From positions 1 through 8,447 of the forward strand of contig SLEY01000625.1 in assembly GCA_007124535.1 (NCBI GenBank): a stretch of DNA of 8,447 bases. Direction: 5' to 3'. The notes beneath the pieces were generated by a model. The model saw only the letters and a list, made by a program, of their open reading frames with translations. It ran no database searches and was not told where the DNA came from. A program made the position numbers and the translations under genes. This DNA is from Planctomycetaceae bacterium. Lineage in GTDB: Bacteria > Planctomycetota > Planctomycetia > Pirellulales > Pirellulaceae. This document shows positions 1 to 5,807 of this stretch, one piece after another (within the stretch, counting starts at the first letter, position 1; each line of letters opens with the position of its first letter).

Positions 1-294
1 ACCCAGGTCATCTGGCAGACCGCGGACCGTTTGGTTACCACTCGGTTGCCCGGGCGACGGTTGGAATGCCGGTTGCTGGGGTTAGGTGTGAGCGGTTTGG
101 AGCGGGGTAAGCCGATACAACGGACCCTGTTTCCTGAAACGGATCCCCAGCGGCAGAGTCGTCTGGACCAGGTCGCCGACCGGATCAAGGACAAGTTCGG
201 CGGAGCGTCTTTGCGGCGAGGTCTGGGGATGCTCTACGACGTGAACCCCCGTTCGCCTTCCGATCCGGGTAACCGAGATCAGTACGATGCGTAG
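1..294 (+). CDS. dinB: Y-family DNA polymerase (DNA polymerase IV), C-terminal end, 5' partial
   Basis: The reading frame is open from base 1 to the TAG at 292-294, so the N-terminal polymerase domains lie outside the window and only 97 codons are seen. The visible part matches the end of the little-finger domain and tail of Pol IV proteins: a beta strand with RLLGLGVSGLE, then a TLFPE segment (compare the LF/LFD clamp-binding type motif of this family), then RLDQVADRIKDKFGGASLRRG, which is the usual closing helix and 'ALRRG' element. Pol IV enzymes copy past damaged template bases and bind the sliding clamp. The tail after the RRG element (about 20 residues, rich in P, D and R) is of ordinary length. 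The stop is followed within 45 bases by the first repeat module, and no terminator hairpin with a T tract is visible. Assignment to DinB rather than another Y-family member (for example ImuB-like) rests on the tail only. Confidence 0.82.
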   Translation, partial: TQVIWQTADRLVTTRLPGRRLECRLLGLGVSGLERGKPIQRTLFPETDPQRQSRLDQVADRIKDKFGGASLRRGLGMLYDVNPRSPSDPGNRDQYDA

Positions 295-335
295 CGTAGC
301 CAAGTGCCCCCGGAAGTGGCGGCTTGTCTGGTCGC

Positions 336-390
336 TGGGAAACCCATTCCGATGGGGTTGGCCCGCCGATGCCGACCGCCAGAGTTGCAA
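336..390 (+). repeat. F repeat element, copy 1
   Basis: This block starts with a GGGAAACCCATTCC-like sequence, runs into GGTTGGCCCGCCGATGCCG, and ends with AGAGTTGCA. A diverged second copy lies at about 8363-8425, in the same orientation, at the other end of the window. This copy can fold as AACCCAT (341-347), loop TCCG, ATGGGGTT (352-359) with one bulged G. No T tract follows, so it is not a convincing terminator for the polymerase gene. Function unknown. Confidence 0.6.
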
Positions 391-421
391 CCGCAACCAC
401 GCCGCGTCACGCGCAGAACTG

Positions 422-740
422 CGTACGTACCCGGTACTGCCGGGAAGCTCTGCTCGGCCAGAATCCTGACGACATAAGCCTGCAGGTGAATGCTTGTGTG
501 CTGATGGGACGCCTGAGACCCCCTTTTTGTGGCGGAGTTTGCGATTCCTCGCCATACCACAACCGCGTACGTCCGCGGTACTGCGCGACGCAATCGCCGA
601 AACTACCGCCGAAGACCGACCGTCTCGCCGCCGCCATCCCAGGAAGCGGACGGTCGATCGTGATCCGCAGGCCGCGATGGCGAGGTCTGCCGCCGGGTTC
701 GGGGATTCTTCGGCGGAATCTCCGGAATCTTCCCGGCAAT
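422..740 (+). repeat. Repeat cluster 1 (modules A', E, A, B, C)
   Basis: The modules, in order, are: A' at 422-441 (the A variant with GTACGTACCCGGTAC), E at about 442-557, a canonical A at 566-585, B at about 608-670 (ending in GGTCGATCGTGATCCG), and C at about 677-713 (ending GGGGATTCTTCG). The last part, 714-740, is a diverged C-like tail. The same order and wording recur at 2698-3000. Open frames on both strands run through this cluster, but they change nature exactly at module boundaries and match other copies at the DNA level, so I do not read them as genes. With the F element and the promoter, this accounts for the gene-free stretch 295-938. Confidence 0.85.
477..557 (+). repeat. E core, copy 1 (81 bp)
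   Basis: The core lies between GACATA (471-476) and CACAACC (558-564). The same two flanks are directly joined at 4517-4529, where the core is missing. Inside, TTGTGG (527-532) can pair with CCACAA (557-562), and GCGA (541-544) with TCGC (549-552) around a TTCC loop. The left hairpin seen in the other copies is weaker here because GCACA has become GCAGG. Confidence 0.7.
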
Positions 741-755
741 CCCACCCTGGGGTCA

Positions 756-785
756 TTGACACTCGCCGCCCAGTCTGCCTACGAT
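756..785 (+). promoter_or_regulatory. Sigma70-type promoter candidate
   Basis: A perfect -35 box TTGACA (756-761) is followed by an 18-base spacer and TACGAT (780-785), which matches four of six positions of the -10 consensus. Transcription would begin near 792 and read into the membrane protein gene at 939, leaving a leader of about 145 bases. The leader contains a 10-base perfect palindrome GGGGCGCCCC (801-810). The promoter sits just past the last recognisable repeat module. No promoter of similar quality stood out upstream of the other genes. Confidence 0.5.
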
Positions 786-938
786 CACTTTGTGCGGAGC
801 GGGGCGCCCCAAAGAAACCCCCAAGCCGGGTCAGCTCCGCGGTTCAGTTCAACTACGTTCTATCCTGCTGGCTCCTGGCGCGGGTCCACCCACGTGGACG
901 GCCTTCTCTGCAGGCAGTGGGATGTGGATGGTGTGGCG

Positions 939-1568
939 ATGGATTTATTCGTACTCTTAGCCTGTCCGGGCTGTACCTTCGGCAACCCCGTTTTCTTCGG
1001 TCTGTCGATGTTCGCTGGCACGGTTCCCGTCGCGTACTTGCTCCTACGACCTTACACGCGGAACATACGAATTTGGGGCATTCCCCGCATTGATGCGGCG
1101 CGACTCGGCTCACTGTTGATGATGCTCGCTTGCTTGCTTCCACTTTGGTTCATCGGACGGCAAGAAAACTCCGCTACGTACGTAACTGCCTGCCTTGGCG
1201 GCTTAACAACATGTTGCGTCTATCTTTGGGTCCGATCGTGTTGGCTGCTTGAATCACATCATGTCACATCAACCAATAGAGAACTCCTCTTTCCTGGATT
1301 ACTGGTACCGGCAATACTTGTGCTCGGAACAATCTTCGGAAACTGGGTGCTCGGGATCTTGCTGTTTACGTTCTGGTGGCCAATGATGCTTGTACCCCAC
1401 ACAATTTTGTCTGCTGTCATTTGCTTGCCCATCTGGTGGCTGGTGCTCGCCGGGCTGAACTACACGTTTCCGAAACCGGAAATGATTTCGTCATCCAATC
1501 TTGGCGATGCGGCTGCGCCAGTACGCCCAGTGTTGCCAGAACAAGCCGACCGAGGCGAGACGAAATAA
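939..1568 (+). CDS. Multi-pass membrane protein of unknown function
   Basis: This 209-residue protein is not recognised. It is strongly hydrophobic, with membrane segments near residues 16-36, 56-73, 80-103, 117-151 (probably two helices) and 153-174, so five to six helices. The loops carry R/K/E-rich stretches (RPYTRNIR, ESHHVTSTNRE), and a hydrophilic tail of about 35 residues follows the last helix. It is rich in Trp and Cys, with CPGC at residues 9-12; that motif could be a thiol or metal pair, but nothing else supports a redox role. The start is uncertain. The frame is open back to 324, but the part before about 740 is repeat DNA. I chose ATG 939 because it opens directly onto the first hydrophobic stretch; GTG 924 and 933 are alternatives. 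No clear ribosome binding site precedes any of them. The promoter at 756-785 would drive it. Confidence 0.65.
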   Translation: MDLFVLLACPGCTFGNPVFFGLSMFAGTVPVAYLLLRPYTRNIRIWGIPRIDAARLGSLLMMLACLLPLWFIGRQENSATYVTACLGGLTTCCVYLWVRSCWLLESHHVTSTNRELLFPGLLVPAILVLGTIFGNWVLGILLFTFWWPMMLVPHTILSAVICLPIWWLVLAGLNYTFPKPEMISSSNLGDAAAPVRPVLPEQADRGETK

Positions 1569-1845
1569 ACGGGGCCAACTCGCCGCGTTCGGCAACACTT
1601 CCACCCAGCCGTGTTATCCGAATCGTTCGGCAGACAAAGAAGGCCGGGCAGCGTGCGCTTTCAGGCGGATGCGATCATCGTTGTTCCCCGTGGGTGCGTT
1701 GGTACCTTTTCCGAGGCCGGTGGCCCGGCCAACCCACAATTACCTCAATACCGTGCCGGAGCGAGCGAGGGGGGGCGTTGTGTGGCCCGGATTTGCCCGG
1801 AAACGCGTCGGGGCGGGCGATAGGCGAAACGATCCGGCCGTAGGA
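1569..1845. other. Gene-free stretch with one hairpin
   Basis: I see no convincing gene here; the open frames are unremarkable and continue into repeat DNA. The one structure is at 1690-1737. The inner stem GGCCGG (1715-1720), loop TGGC, CCGGCC (1725-1730) is enclosed by GTGGGT (1690-1695) and ACCCAC (1732-1737). It lies about 120 bases past the membrane protein stop and has no T tract, so a terminator role is doubtful. A run of seven G lies near 1770. Confidence 0.4.
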
Positions 1846-2751
1846 AATGGGAACGCCTGGGATACCCCCCCTCTTTTACAGCAAAACTGGGAGTTCCACG
1901 ACACACTACAACCCCGTCCATCTCACACACAACCGCGTACGTCGGCGGTACTGTGCGACGCAATCGCCGCGACCGCCGCCGAAGACCAACCCGTCTCGCC
2001 GCCGACCTGCGAGAAAGCGGGACGCTCGATCGTGATCCGCAGGTGGCGAGGAGCGGCTGCCGCCGGGTTCGCGGATTCTTCGGGGATGGCTGGGTGGCCG
2101 CGATGGCGACGTGGGCTCATTCGCCTGGCCGATCCGGCCTTGTATCCCGCCACTCACAACTCCGTACGTCCGCGGTACTGCGCGGAGCGACCGCCGACAC
2201 CGACCAAAGACCAACCGTCCCGCCGTCACCCTCCGAGGAAGCGGATCGGCGAGCGTGATCCGCAGGCCGCGAGGGGGGCTGCCGCCGGGTTCGCGGATTC
2301 TTCGCCGAGGGGCGGATCGAGGGCGGGCCGGAGTGGCGGCGATGGTGACTTGGGCTCATTCGCCTGGCCGATCCGGCCTGGTATCACGCACTGCACGACC
2401 CCGTACGTCCGCGGTTCTGCGCCGAGCGACCGCCGCGAGCACGGCCGAAGAACCAACCCGTCCCGCCGCCACCCTCCAATGAAGCTGGACCGTCGATCGT
2501 GATCCGTAGGTAGCGAGGGCGGCTGCCGCCGGGTTCGCGGATTCTTCGGGGACGGGGTGGGTGGCGGCGATGGCGACGTGGGCTCACTCGGCTGGCCGAT
2601 CCGGCCGTGTCCTGCCATGCACAACTCCGTACGTCTGAGGTACTGCGCGAACCAAGCGCCGCGACACCGATCAAAGACCACCCCGTCCCGAGAACCGCGT
2701 ACGTACCCGGTACTGCTGGGAAGCCAGATCAGCTCGAATCCTGACGACATA

Positions 2752-2835
2752 AGCCTGCACATGAATGCTTGTGCGCTCATGGGATGACTCAAATCCCCCC
2801 CTTTTTGTGGCGGAGTTGGCGATTCCTCGCCAGAC
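2752..2835 (+). repeat. E core, copy 2 (84 bp), best folded copy
   Basis: The core lies between GACATA (2746-2751) and CACAACC (2836-2842). Two structures are visible. The left hairpin is GCACA (2757-2761), an 8-base loop and TGTGC (2770-2774). The right nested hairpin has outer stem TTGTGG (2805-2810) with CCACAA (2835-2840), and inner stem TGGCGA (2817-2822), loop TTCC, TCGCCA (2827-2832). Its outer stem closes across the right edge of the core. No terminal inverted repeats or open frame for a transposase are present. Confidence 0.7.
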
Positions 2836-2991
2836 CACAACCCCGTACGTCCGCGGTACTGCACGAACCGAGCGCCGAGCGACCGCGAAGACCAACCGTC
2901 CCGCCGCCGACCTCCGAGGAAGCGGGACGGTCGATCGTGATCCGCAGGCCGCGGCCGCGAGGGGCGGGTGCCGCCGGGTTCGCGGATTCTT

Positions 2992-3026
2992 CGCGGACGG
3001 GGGCGGATTCAGTCCACCCGTCCGCG
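2992..3026 (+). repeat. 10-bp perfect hairpin inside a repeat unit
   Basis: CGCGGACGGG (2992-3001) and CCCGTCCGCG (3017-3026) are perfectly complementary around a 15-base loop, which itself contains a GGA/TCC pair. The right arm is not seen in the matching place of the other units, which run from the C module straight into GGGTGG-type sequence and D. No T tract follows. Confidence 0.55.
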
Positions 3027-3294
3027 GGGTGGCGGCGATGGCGACGTGGGCTCACTCGTCTGGCCGATCCGGGCTTGTAGCCCGCCACCCACAACCGGGT
3101 ACGTCCGCGGTACTGCGCCGAGCGACCGCGAAGACCAACCCGTCTCGCCGAAGAAGCCCTTTTTGACTCCCCTCCGTGGGGGCATTTGTTGCGACAAACA
3201 CGCGAAAATGCTGGGGACAACCTCTCCAACTTCCGGACTGCCTTTAGATGCTTCGGTCGATGTGGCCGACGCACACACGTTTTTTCTCCGATAT

Positions 3295-4323
3295 TCAGCA
3301 ACGAAGTCCGCTCTCCTGTTGATGCTCTTTGAGCGTTTCCTTACTCGGCCGGTTCGCAGGGTCTTCCGGAAGCCTGAGCGGCTCGCCGTGAAAGTCATGG
3401 TAGTCGGTGCCAGCGAGCTTTGGAGACACCAACAGGCGCATCGTCTCCGGGTTCACTGTCACCAGCCGGAGGTCAAAGAGGGTGTGCCAGTCGCAACGCA
3501 GGAGCAGTCCGTTCCTAACATGGTTCGTCTGAGGCCCCTTATAGGGGCTGATGTGGGCCGCTTCCAGCACATCCTCGACCGCACAGCCGGTGACGGCGCA
3601 CCTGCCCAGGTATGCTGCTAGCAAGGCGTTGCGGAAGCCGGCTTGCCCTCGCCGACGCACGATCGACGACAGTACCCGCACGCGCGCATCGTCCATCCCC
3701 GTCGGGTTGAAAGCGTTCGCTTCTTCGAGCTGCTGCTCTGCCTCGGCCAGCGATTGGCTTATCGCCTCGTCTTCGCCGTCAGGGGCCGCCTCGAACAATC
3801 GTACGAGAGCTGTGTTGATCTCCGGGTCACCCGGGTAGGCATCCAGATAAGCCTGCCTAATCTTGTCCACGTCATCGGGCTTCAATGGCCCGAGCGTGGA
3901 CTGAACGAAGAAACGATCGCCAGTGAGATCGACCGGATCGTCGATGATCCATTCGACCCGCCGGACGTGGTGGCGGTGGGTGGTTTCGTCGTCCCGCATC
4001 GGGTTCTCAGGAGACGTCGGCGGGAGATACACGCTCTTTACCAACCCGATTCCGACGACCCTGTTGTAGCGGTCATTGGCGACGACGACGTGGTTGTGCT
4101 GAACTTCATGAACGAAACGCCAGATCATCTTGGCTGCCCCGCCCCCGTACCCCCGAGTATTCTTGCCGTGCTGTTGCTCCAGTTCCCGGAGCACCTCGTC
4201 CTCGGTTGCAAAGCGCTGATAGTCGTCGTTTGTCAGCCAGCCTAAGCCGATGCACCCCTCCTGGTGGAAGACTTTCCAGTCCTCGGCATGTTTGCCGGGA
4301 GCGATCTTCCAGACCTTGGACAT
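3295..4323 (-). CDS. EVE-like domain / HNH endonuclease fusion, probable modification-dependent restriction enzyme
   Basis: The 342-residue protein has two parts. Residues 1-145 resemble the EVE (PUA-like) fold: an opening MSKVWKIAPGKHAEDW, then GCIGLGWL, a helix with a GGGAAKMIW motif, and alternating strands (NHVVVANDRY, VVGIGLVKSVYL, VRRVEWI). A charged helical linker follows (about 185-205). Residues about 212-320 form an HNH nuclease of the HNH_2 type: CAVTGC (C242, C247), LEAAHISP with H257, then NHVRNGLLLRCDWHTLFD with N271, H280 and D284. All residues expected at the active site are present, so it looks intact. Known EVE-HNH enzymes such as VcaM4I cut DNA carrying modified cytosine, read by the EVE pocket. 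A role here in destroying modified phage DNA is inferred. ATG 4323 was chosen because a strong ribosome binding site precedes it; the frame stays open 34 codons further upstream through tRNA-like sequence. It stands alone, with no methylase or other restriction subunit nearby, and repeat clusters lie on both sides. Confidence 0.85.
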   Translation of the reverse strand: MSKVWKIAPGKHAEDWKVFHQEGCIGLGWLTNDDYQRFATEDEVLRELEQQHGKNTRGYGGGAAKMIWRFVHEVQHNHVVVANDRYNRVVGIGLVKSVYLPPTSPENPMRDDETTHRHHVRRVEWIIDDPVDLTGDRFFVQSTLGPLKPDDVDKIRQAYLDAYPGDPEINTALVRLFEAAPDGEDEAISQSLAEAEQQLEEANAFNPTGMDDARVRVLSSIVRRRGQAGFRNALLAAYLGRCAVTGCAVEDVLEAAHISPYKGPQTNHVRNGLLLRCDWHTLFDLRLVTVNPETMRLLVSPKLAGTDYHDFHGEPLRLPEDPANRPSKETLKEHQQESGLRC

Positions 4324-4326
4324 GTT

Positions 4327-4336
4327 GACCTCCCTT
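4327..4336 (-). promoter_or_regulatory. Strong Shine-Dalgarno site of the EVE-HNH gene
   Basis: Read on the minus strand the site is AAGGGAGGTC, with GGAGG five bases from the ATG at 4323. This decides the start. It is the only strong site seen at any gene in the window. A TACAAT hexamer lies upstream on the same strand (+ strand ATTGTA at 4378-4383) and could be a -10 box, but I find no acceptable -35 at the right distance. Confidence 0.75.
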
Positions 4337-4385
4337 GAAGTGGTTCTCAAGCTGTGCCCTGCACTCACAACTGTCGATTGTAACG

Positions 4386-4470
4386 GTTGCGGAGGACTCG
4401 AACCAGCGACTCCGGCTAGTCGCAAGCACGCTGAAGGGGCCGGGTTGTGTTGCGCGCGTCGGTCCGCAAC
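4386..4470 (-). other. tRNA-like sequence, probably a remnant
   Basis: On the minus strand GTTGCGGA (4463-4470) and TCCGCAAC (4386-4393) form an 8-bp inverted repeat enclosing 69 bases, giving 85 bases in all, the size of a class II tRNA. The T-loop consensus GGTTCGAGTCC lies near the 3' side. However, the bases flanking the T loop do not form a five-pair stem next to the acceptor stem, and I cannot build D and anticodon arms. An alternative stem CGGAG/CTCCG encloses the T-loop sequence. It may be a decayed tRNA or a tRNA-derived integration scar; it is not called as a functional tRNA. Confidence 0.25.
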
Positions 4471-4495
4471 ACCGAGGCAGTTCTCGACAATGGGC

Positions 4496-4912
4496 TTGCT
4501 CGGTCAGAATCTTGACGACATACACAACCCCGTACGTCCGCGGTTCTGGCTTGTCGCGCCCCCCACGGACGAAGACCAACCCGTCCCGCCGACTTGCGAG
4601 GAAGCCGATCATCGATCATGATCCGCAGGGGGCGGCCGCGATGGCGACGTGGGCTCATTCGCCTGGCCGATCCGGCCGGGTATCCCGCCACGCACAACCG
4701 CCTACCTCCGCGGTACCGCACGAACCGACCACCAACCACGGCCGAAGGCCAACCCGTCTCGCCGCCACCCTCCAAGGAAGCGGACTACCGGTCCGCGGTG
4801 GGCGATGGCGAGGTCTGCCGCCGGGTTGGCGGATTCTTCGGGGGACGGGGTGGATCAGGGCCGGGCCGGGGGGGGGTTCTGCGCGAACCGACCGCCGACA
4901 CCGGCCACGGAA
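4496..4912 (+). repeat. Repeat cluster 3 (E flanks without core, A, B, D, A, B, C)
   Basis: The cluster begins with TGCTCGGTCAGAATCTTGAC, the left flank of E, passes directly from GACATA (4517-4522) to CACAACC (4523-4529) with no E core, and continues with A at 4531 (GGTTCTGG variant), B to about 4630 and D at 4640-4677. A diverged A at 4701 (CTACCTCCGCGGTAC), B, and C ending near 4840 follow. The end, 4840-4912, is a G-rich tail followed by GCGCGAACCGACCGCCGACA, which also occurs after C in cluster 4. The small membrane protein gene begins about 40 bases later. Confidence 0.82.
4847..4876 (+). repeat. G-rich tract fitting a G-quadruplex pattern
   Basis: Runs of four, three, three and nine G are separated by 7, 2 and 2 bases, and a further run of five G lies just upstream (4840-4844). 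This fits the usual G3+ N1-7 pattern. The G9 run (4868-4876) is a likely slippage site. The matching place in cluster 4 (about 5601-5637) is also G-rich but interrupted and fits less well. Confidence 0.45.
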
Positions 4913-4952
4913 GCTTGTTGCGGTTGCATTGCCGCCGAGCGACCCACCGCTG

Positions 4953-5303
4953 ATGGCGTTGGTCGGCGACCGTGTGGCCCTCAGGTTCCTGGCGATCTGG
5001 ACGGTTGGCGCGGTTCCGATTGCCATCGCCATGCCTTTGGTCCGAGGACGGTTTTTCGGTCGAATGTGGTCAGACCCTCGCCTCGCCTATGTAATTCCGC
5101 GGTGGCTCGTGCGGCTGATGGCCGGCGCAGTCATAGGAGGGGTCGCCGCCAGCATCATTGCAGCAGTCCTGGTAGATTATCGTATCTTCTGGCTTGCCGC
5201 TTCGGAGTCCCTCCCGGGCGGAGGCTTCTGCGCGGGCGCGTGGCTGCGATTGCGGCGTCGGTCTGATGCGGAATGGGGTACGCGTTGGTGGCCGAGGATA
5301 TAG
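4953..5303 (+). CDS. Small membrane protein of unknown function
   Basis: This 116-residue protein is not recognised. Two hydrophobic helices are clear, at residues about 9-30 (ALRFLAIWTVGAVPIAIAMP) and about 52-83 (LMAGAVIGGVAASIIAAVLV and beyond). They are joined by a basic loop RGRFFGRMWSDPR. The last 25 residues are R- and W-rich and look less natural, so the true end may have been lost or shifted in frame. ATG 4953 is the only start in the frame after the repeat cluster; no ribosome binding site is evident. It lies directly between clusters 3 and 4 with no partner gene. It could be a fragment of a larger membrane protein. The hydrophobic pattern is the only real evidence that it is coding. 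Confidence 0.45.
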   Translation: MALVGDRVALRFLAIWTVGAVPIAIAMPLVRGRFFGRMWSDPRLAYVIPRWLVRLMAGAVIGGVAASIIAAVLVDYRIFWLAASESLPGGGFCAGAWLRLRRRSDAEWGTRWWPRI

Positions 5304-5394
5304 GTCGGGTAGCCGTGCGGGTTGCCTGCCAAGTCGATCGGGAGCTGCGGTCCTTGGAAGGCCGTCATGAGATTCCAAGGGCGCTAGGGCCGAG

Positions 5395-5797
5395 TGGCGG
5401 CGATGGCGACGTGGGCTCGCTCGCCTGGCCGATCCGGCCGGGTATCCCGCACTGCAGAACCCCGTACGTCCGCGGTTCTGCGAGACCGACCGCCGCGACA
5501 TTCGCCTGGCCGATCCGGCCTGGGATCAAGTTCATCGACGAACGACCGCCACCCACGGGCGATGGCGAGGTCTGCCGCCGGGTTCGCGGATTCTTCGCGG
5601 AGGGGTGGATCGAGGGCGGTCCGGGGGTGGGGTTCTGCGCGAACCGACCGCCGACACCGGCCGAAGACCAACCCGTCTCGCCGCCGCCCTCCGAGGAAGC
5701 GGGACGGTCGATCGTGATCCGCCGGTGGCGGCCGCGAGGGGCGATGGCGAGGTCTGCCGCCGGGTTCGCCGATTCTTCGCGGACGGGGTGGATTGAG
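5395..5797 (+). repeat. Repeat cluster 4 (D, A, partial D, C, B, C)
   Basis: D at about 5398-5439 leads into A at 5463 (GGTTCTGCG variant). A truncated D (5501-5520) containing only the CCTGGCCGATCCGGCC end follows. Then comes C at about 5560-5600, a G-rich tail and GCGCGAACCGACCGCCGACA, B at about 5661-5720, and C again at about 5740-5780. The D-A-partial D order breaks the cycle seen in cluster 2, which points to a deletion or recombination between D copies. The cluster ends about 10 bases from the stop of the TPR gene on the opposite strand. The interval 5304-5394 before it holds nothing I can identify. Confidence 0.83.
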
Positions 5798-5807
5798 GGT
5801 CTGCGTC

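Larger units (their letters stand above)
1846..3160 (+). repeat. Repeat cluster 2: head-to-tail array of about 230-250 bp units
   Basis: This is the largest cluster. A diverged E-like block (about 1846-1930) is followed by A copies at 1936, 2163, 2402 and 2628. Each of the first three is followed by B, C and D before the next A, so the unit length is 226-239 bp. The fourth A leads to an A' at 2698, an E core (2752-2835), another A at 2844, then B, C and D again and a last A at 3098, 254 bp on. D copies (GATGGCGACGTGGGCTC...CCTGGCCGATCCGGCC) start near 2102, 2341, 2569 and 3037. The array stops in a partial B near 3150. Copies differ by many point changes and small gaps, so the array is old. 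The long open frames here, including one of over 300 codons on +, follow repeat DNA and are not called as genes. Confidence 0.88.

Noticed and set aside
324..938. Long N-terminal extension of the membrane protein
   Set aside because: The frame is open, but bases up to about 740 are repeat modules shared with other clusters, and the promoter at 756-785 would start transcription inside the extension.
1690..1737. Rho-independent terminator for the membrane protein gene
   Set aside because: The hairpin is good, but it has no T tract and lies more than 100 bases past the stop.
1501..2502. Plus-strand open frame of 333 codons
   Set aside because: It runs through three tandem repeat units and overlaps the end of the membrane protein gene in another frame. 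Its peptide is R/P/S-rich and just restates the repeat. GC-rich DNA keeps several frames open here.
2226..2864. Minus-strand open frames of 60-226 codons through the repeat clusters, also at 82-762, 2789-3301 and 5384-5899
   Set aside because: They contain the same peptide strings (for example EESANPAA, RRIREPGG) wherever the same DNA module occurs, in several frames, with no domain or start signal. They are translations of the repeats.
1936..3117. CRISPR array
   Set aside because: Spacing between A copies is about 230 bp and the intervening sequence is itself repeated; there are no unique spacers of 30-40 bp and no cas genes.
4324..4425. 34-residue extension of the EVE-HNH protein
   Set aside because: A strong ribosome binding site immediately precedes ATG 4323, and the EVE domain begins there. 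The extension is made of the tRNA-like sequence.
4386..4470. Functional class II tRNA gene
   Set aside because: The acceptor-like stem and T loop are present, but the T stem does not pair and no D or anticodon arm can be drawn.
5070..5501. Minus-strand open frame opposite the small membrane protein
   Set aside because: Its first part is repeat DNA and the rest is the reverse of a hydrophobic coding sequence; the plus strand gives clear membrane helices, the minus strand gives low-complexity P/R-rich peptide.
422..5797. Integron cassette array with attC sites
   Set aside because: Repeats between single genes suggested this, but I find no paired RYYYAAC / GTTRRRY boxes in an imperfect inverted repeat, no integrase, and the repeats are tandem and much longer than an attC site.
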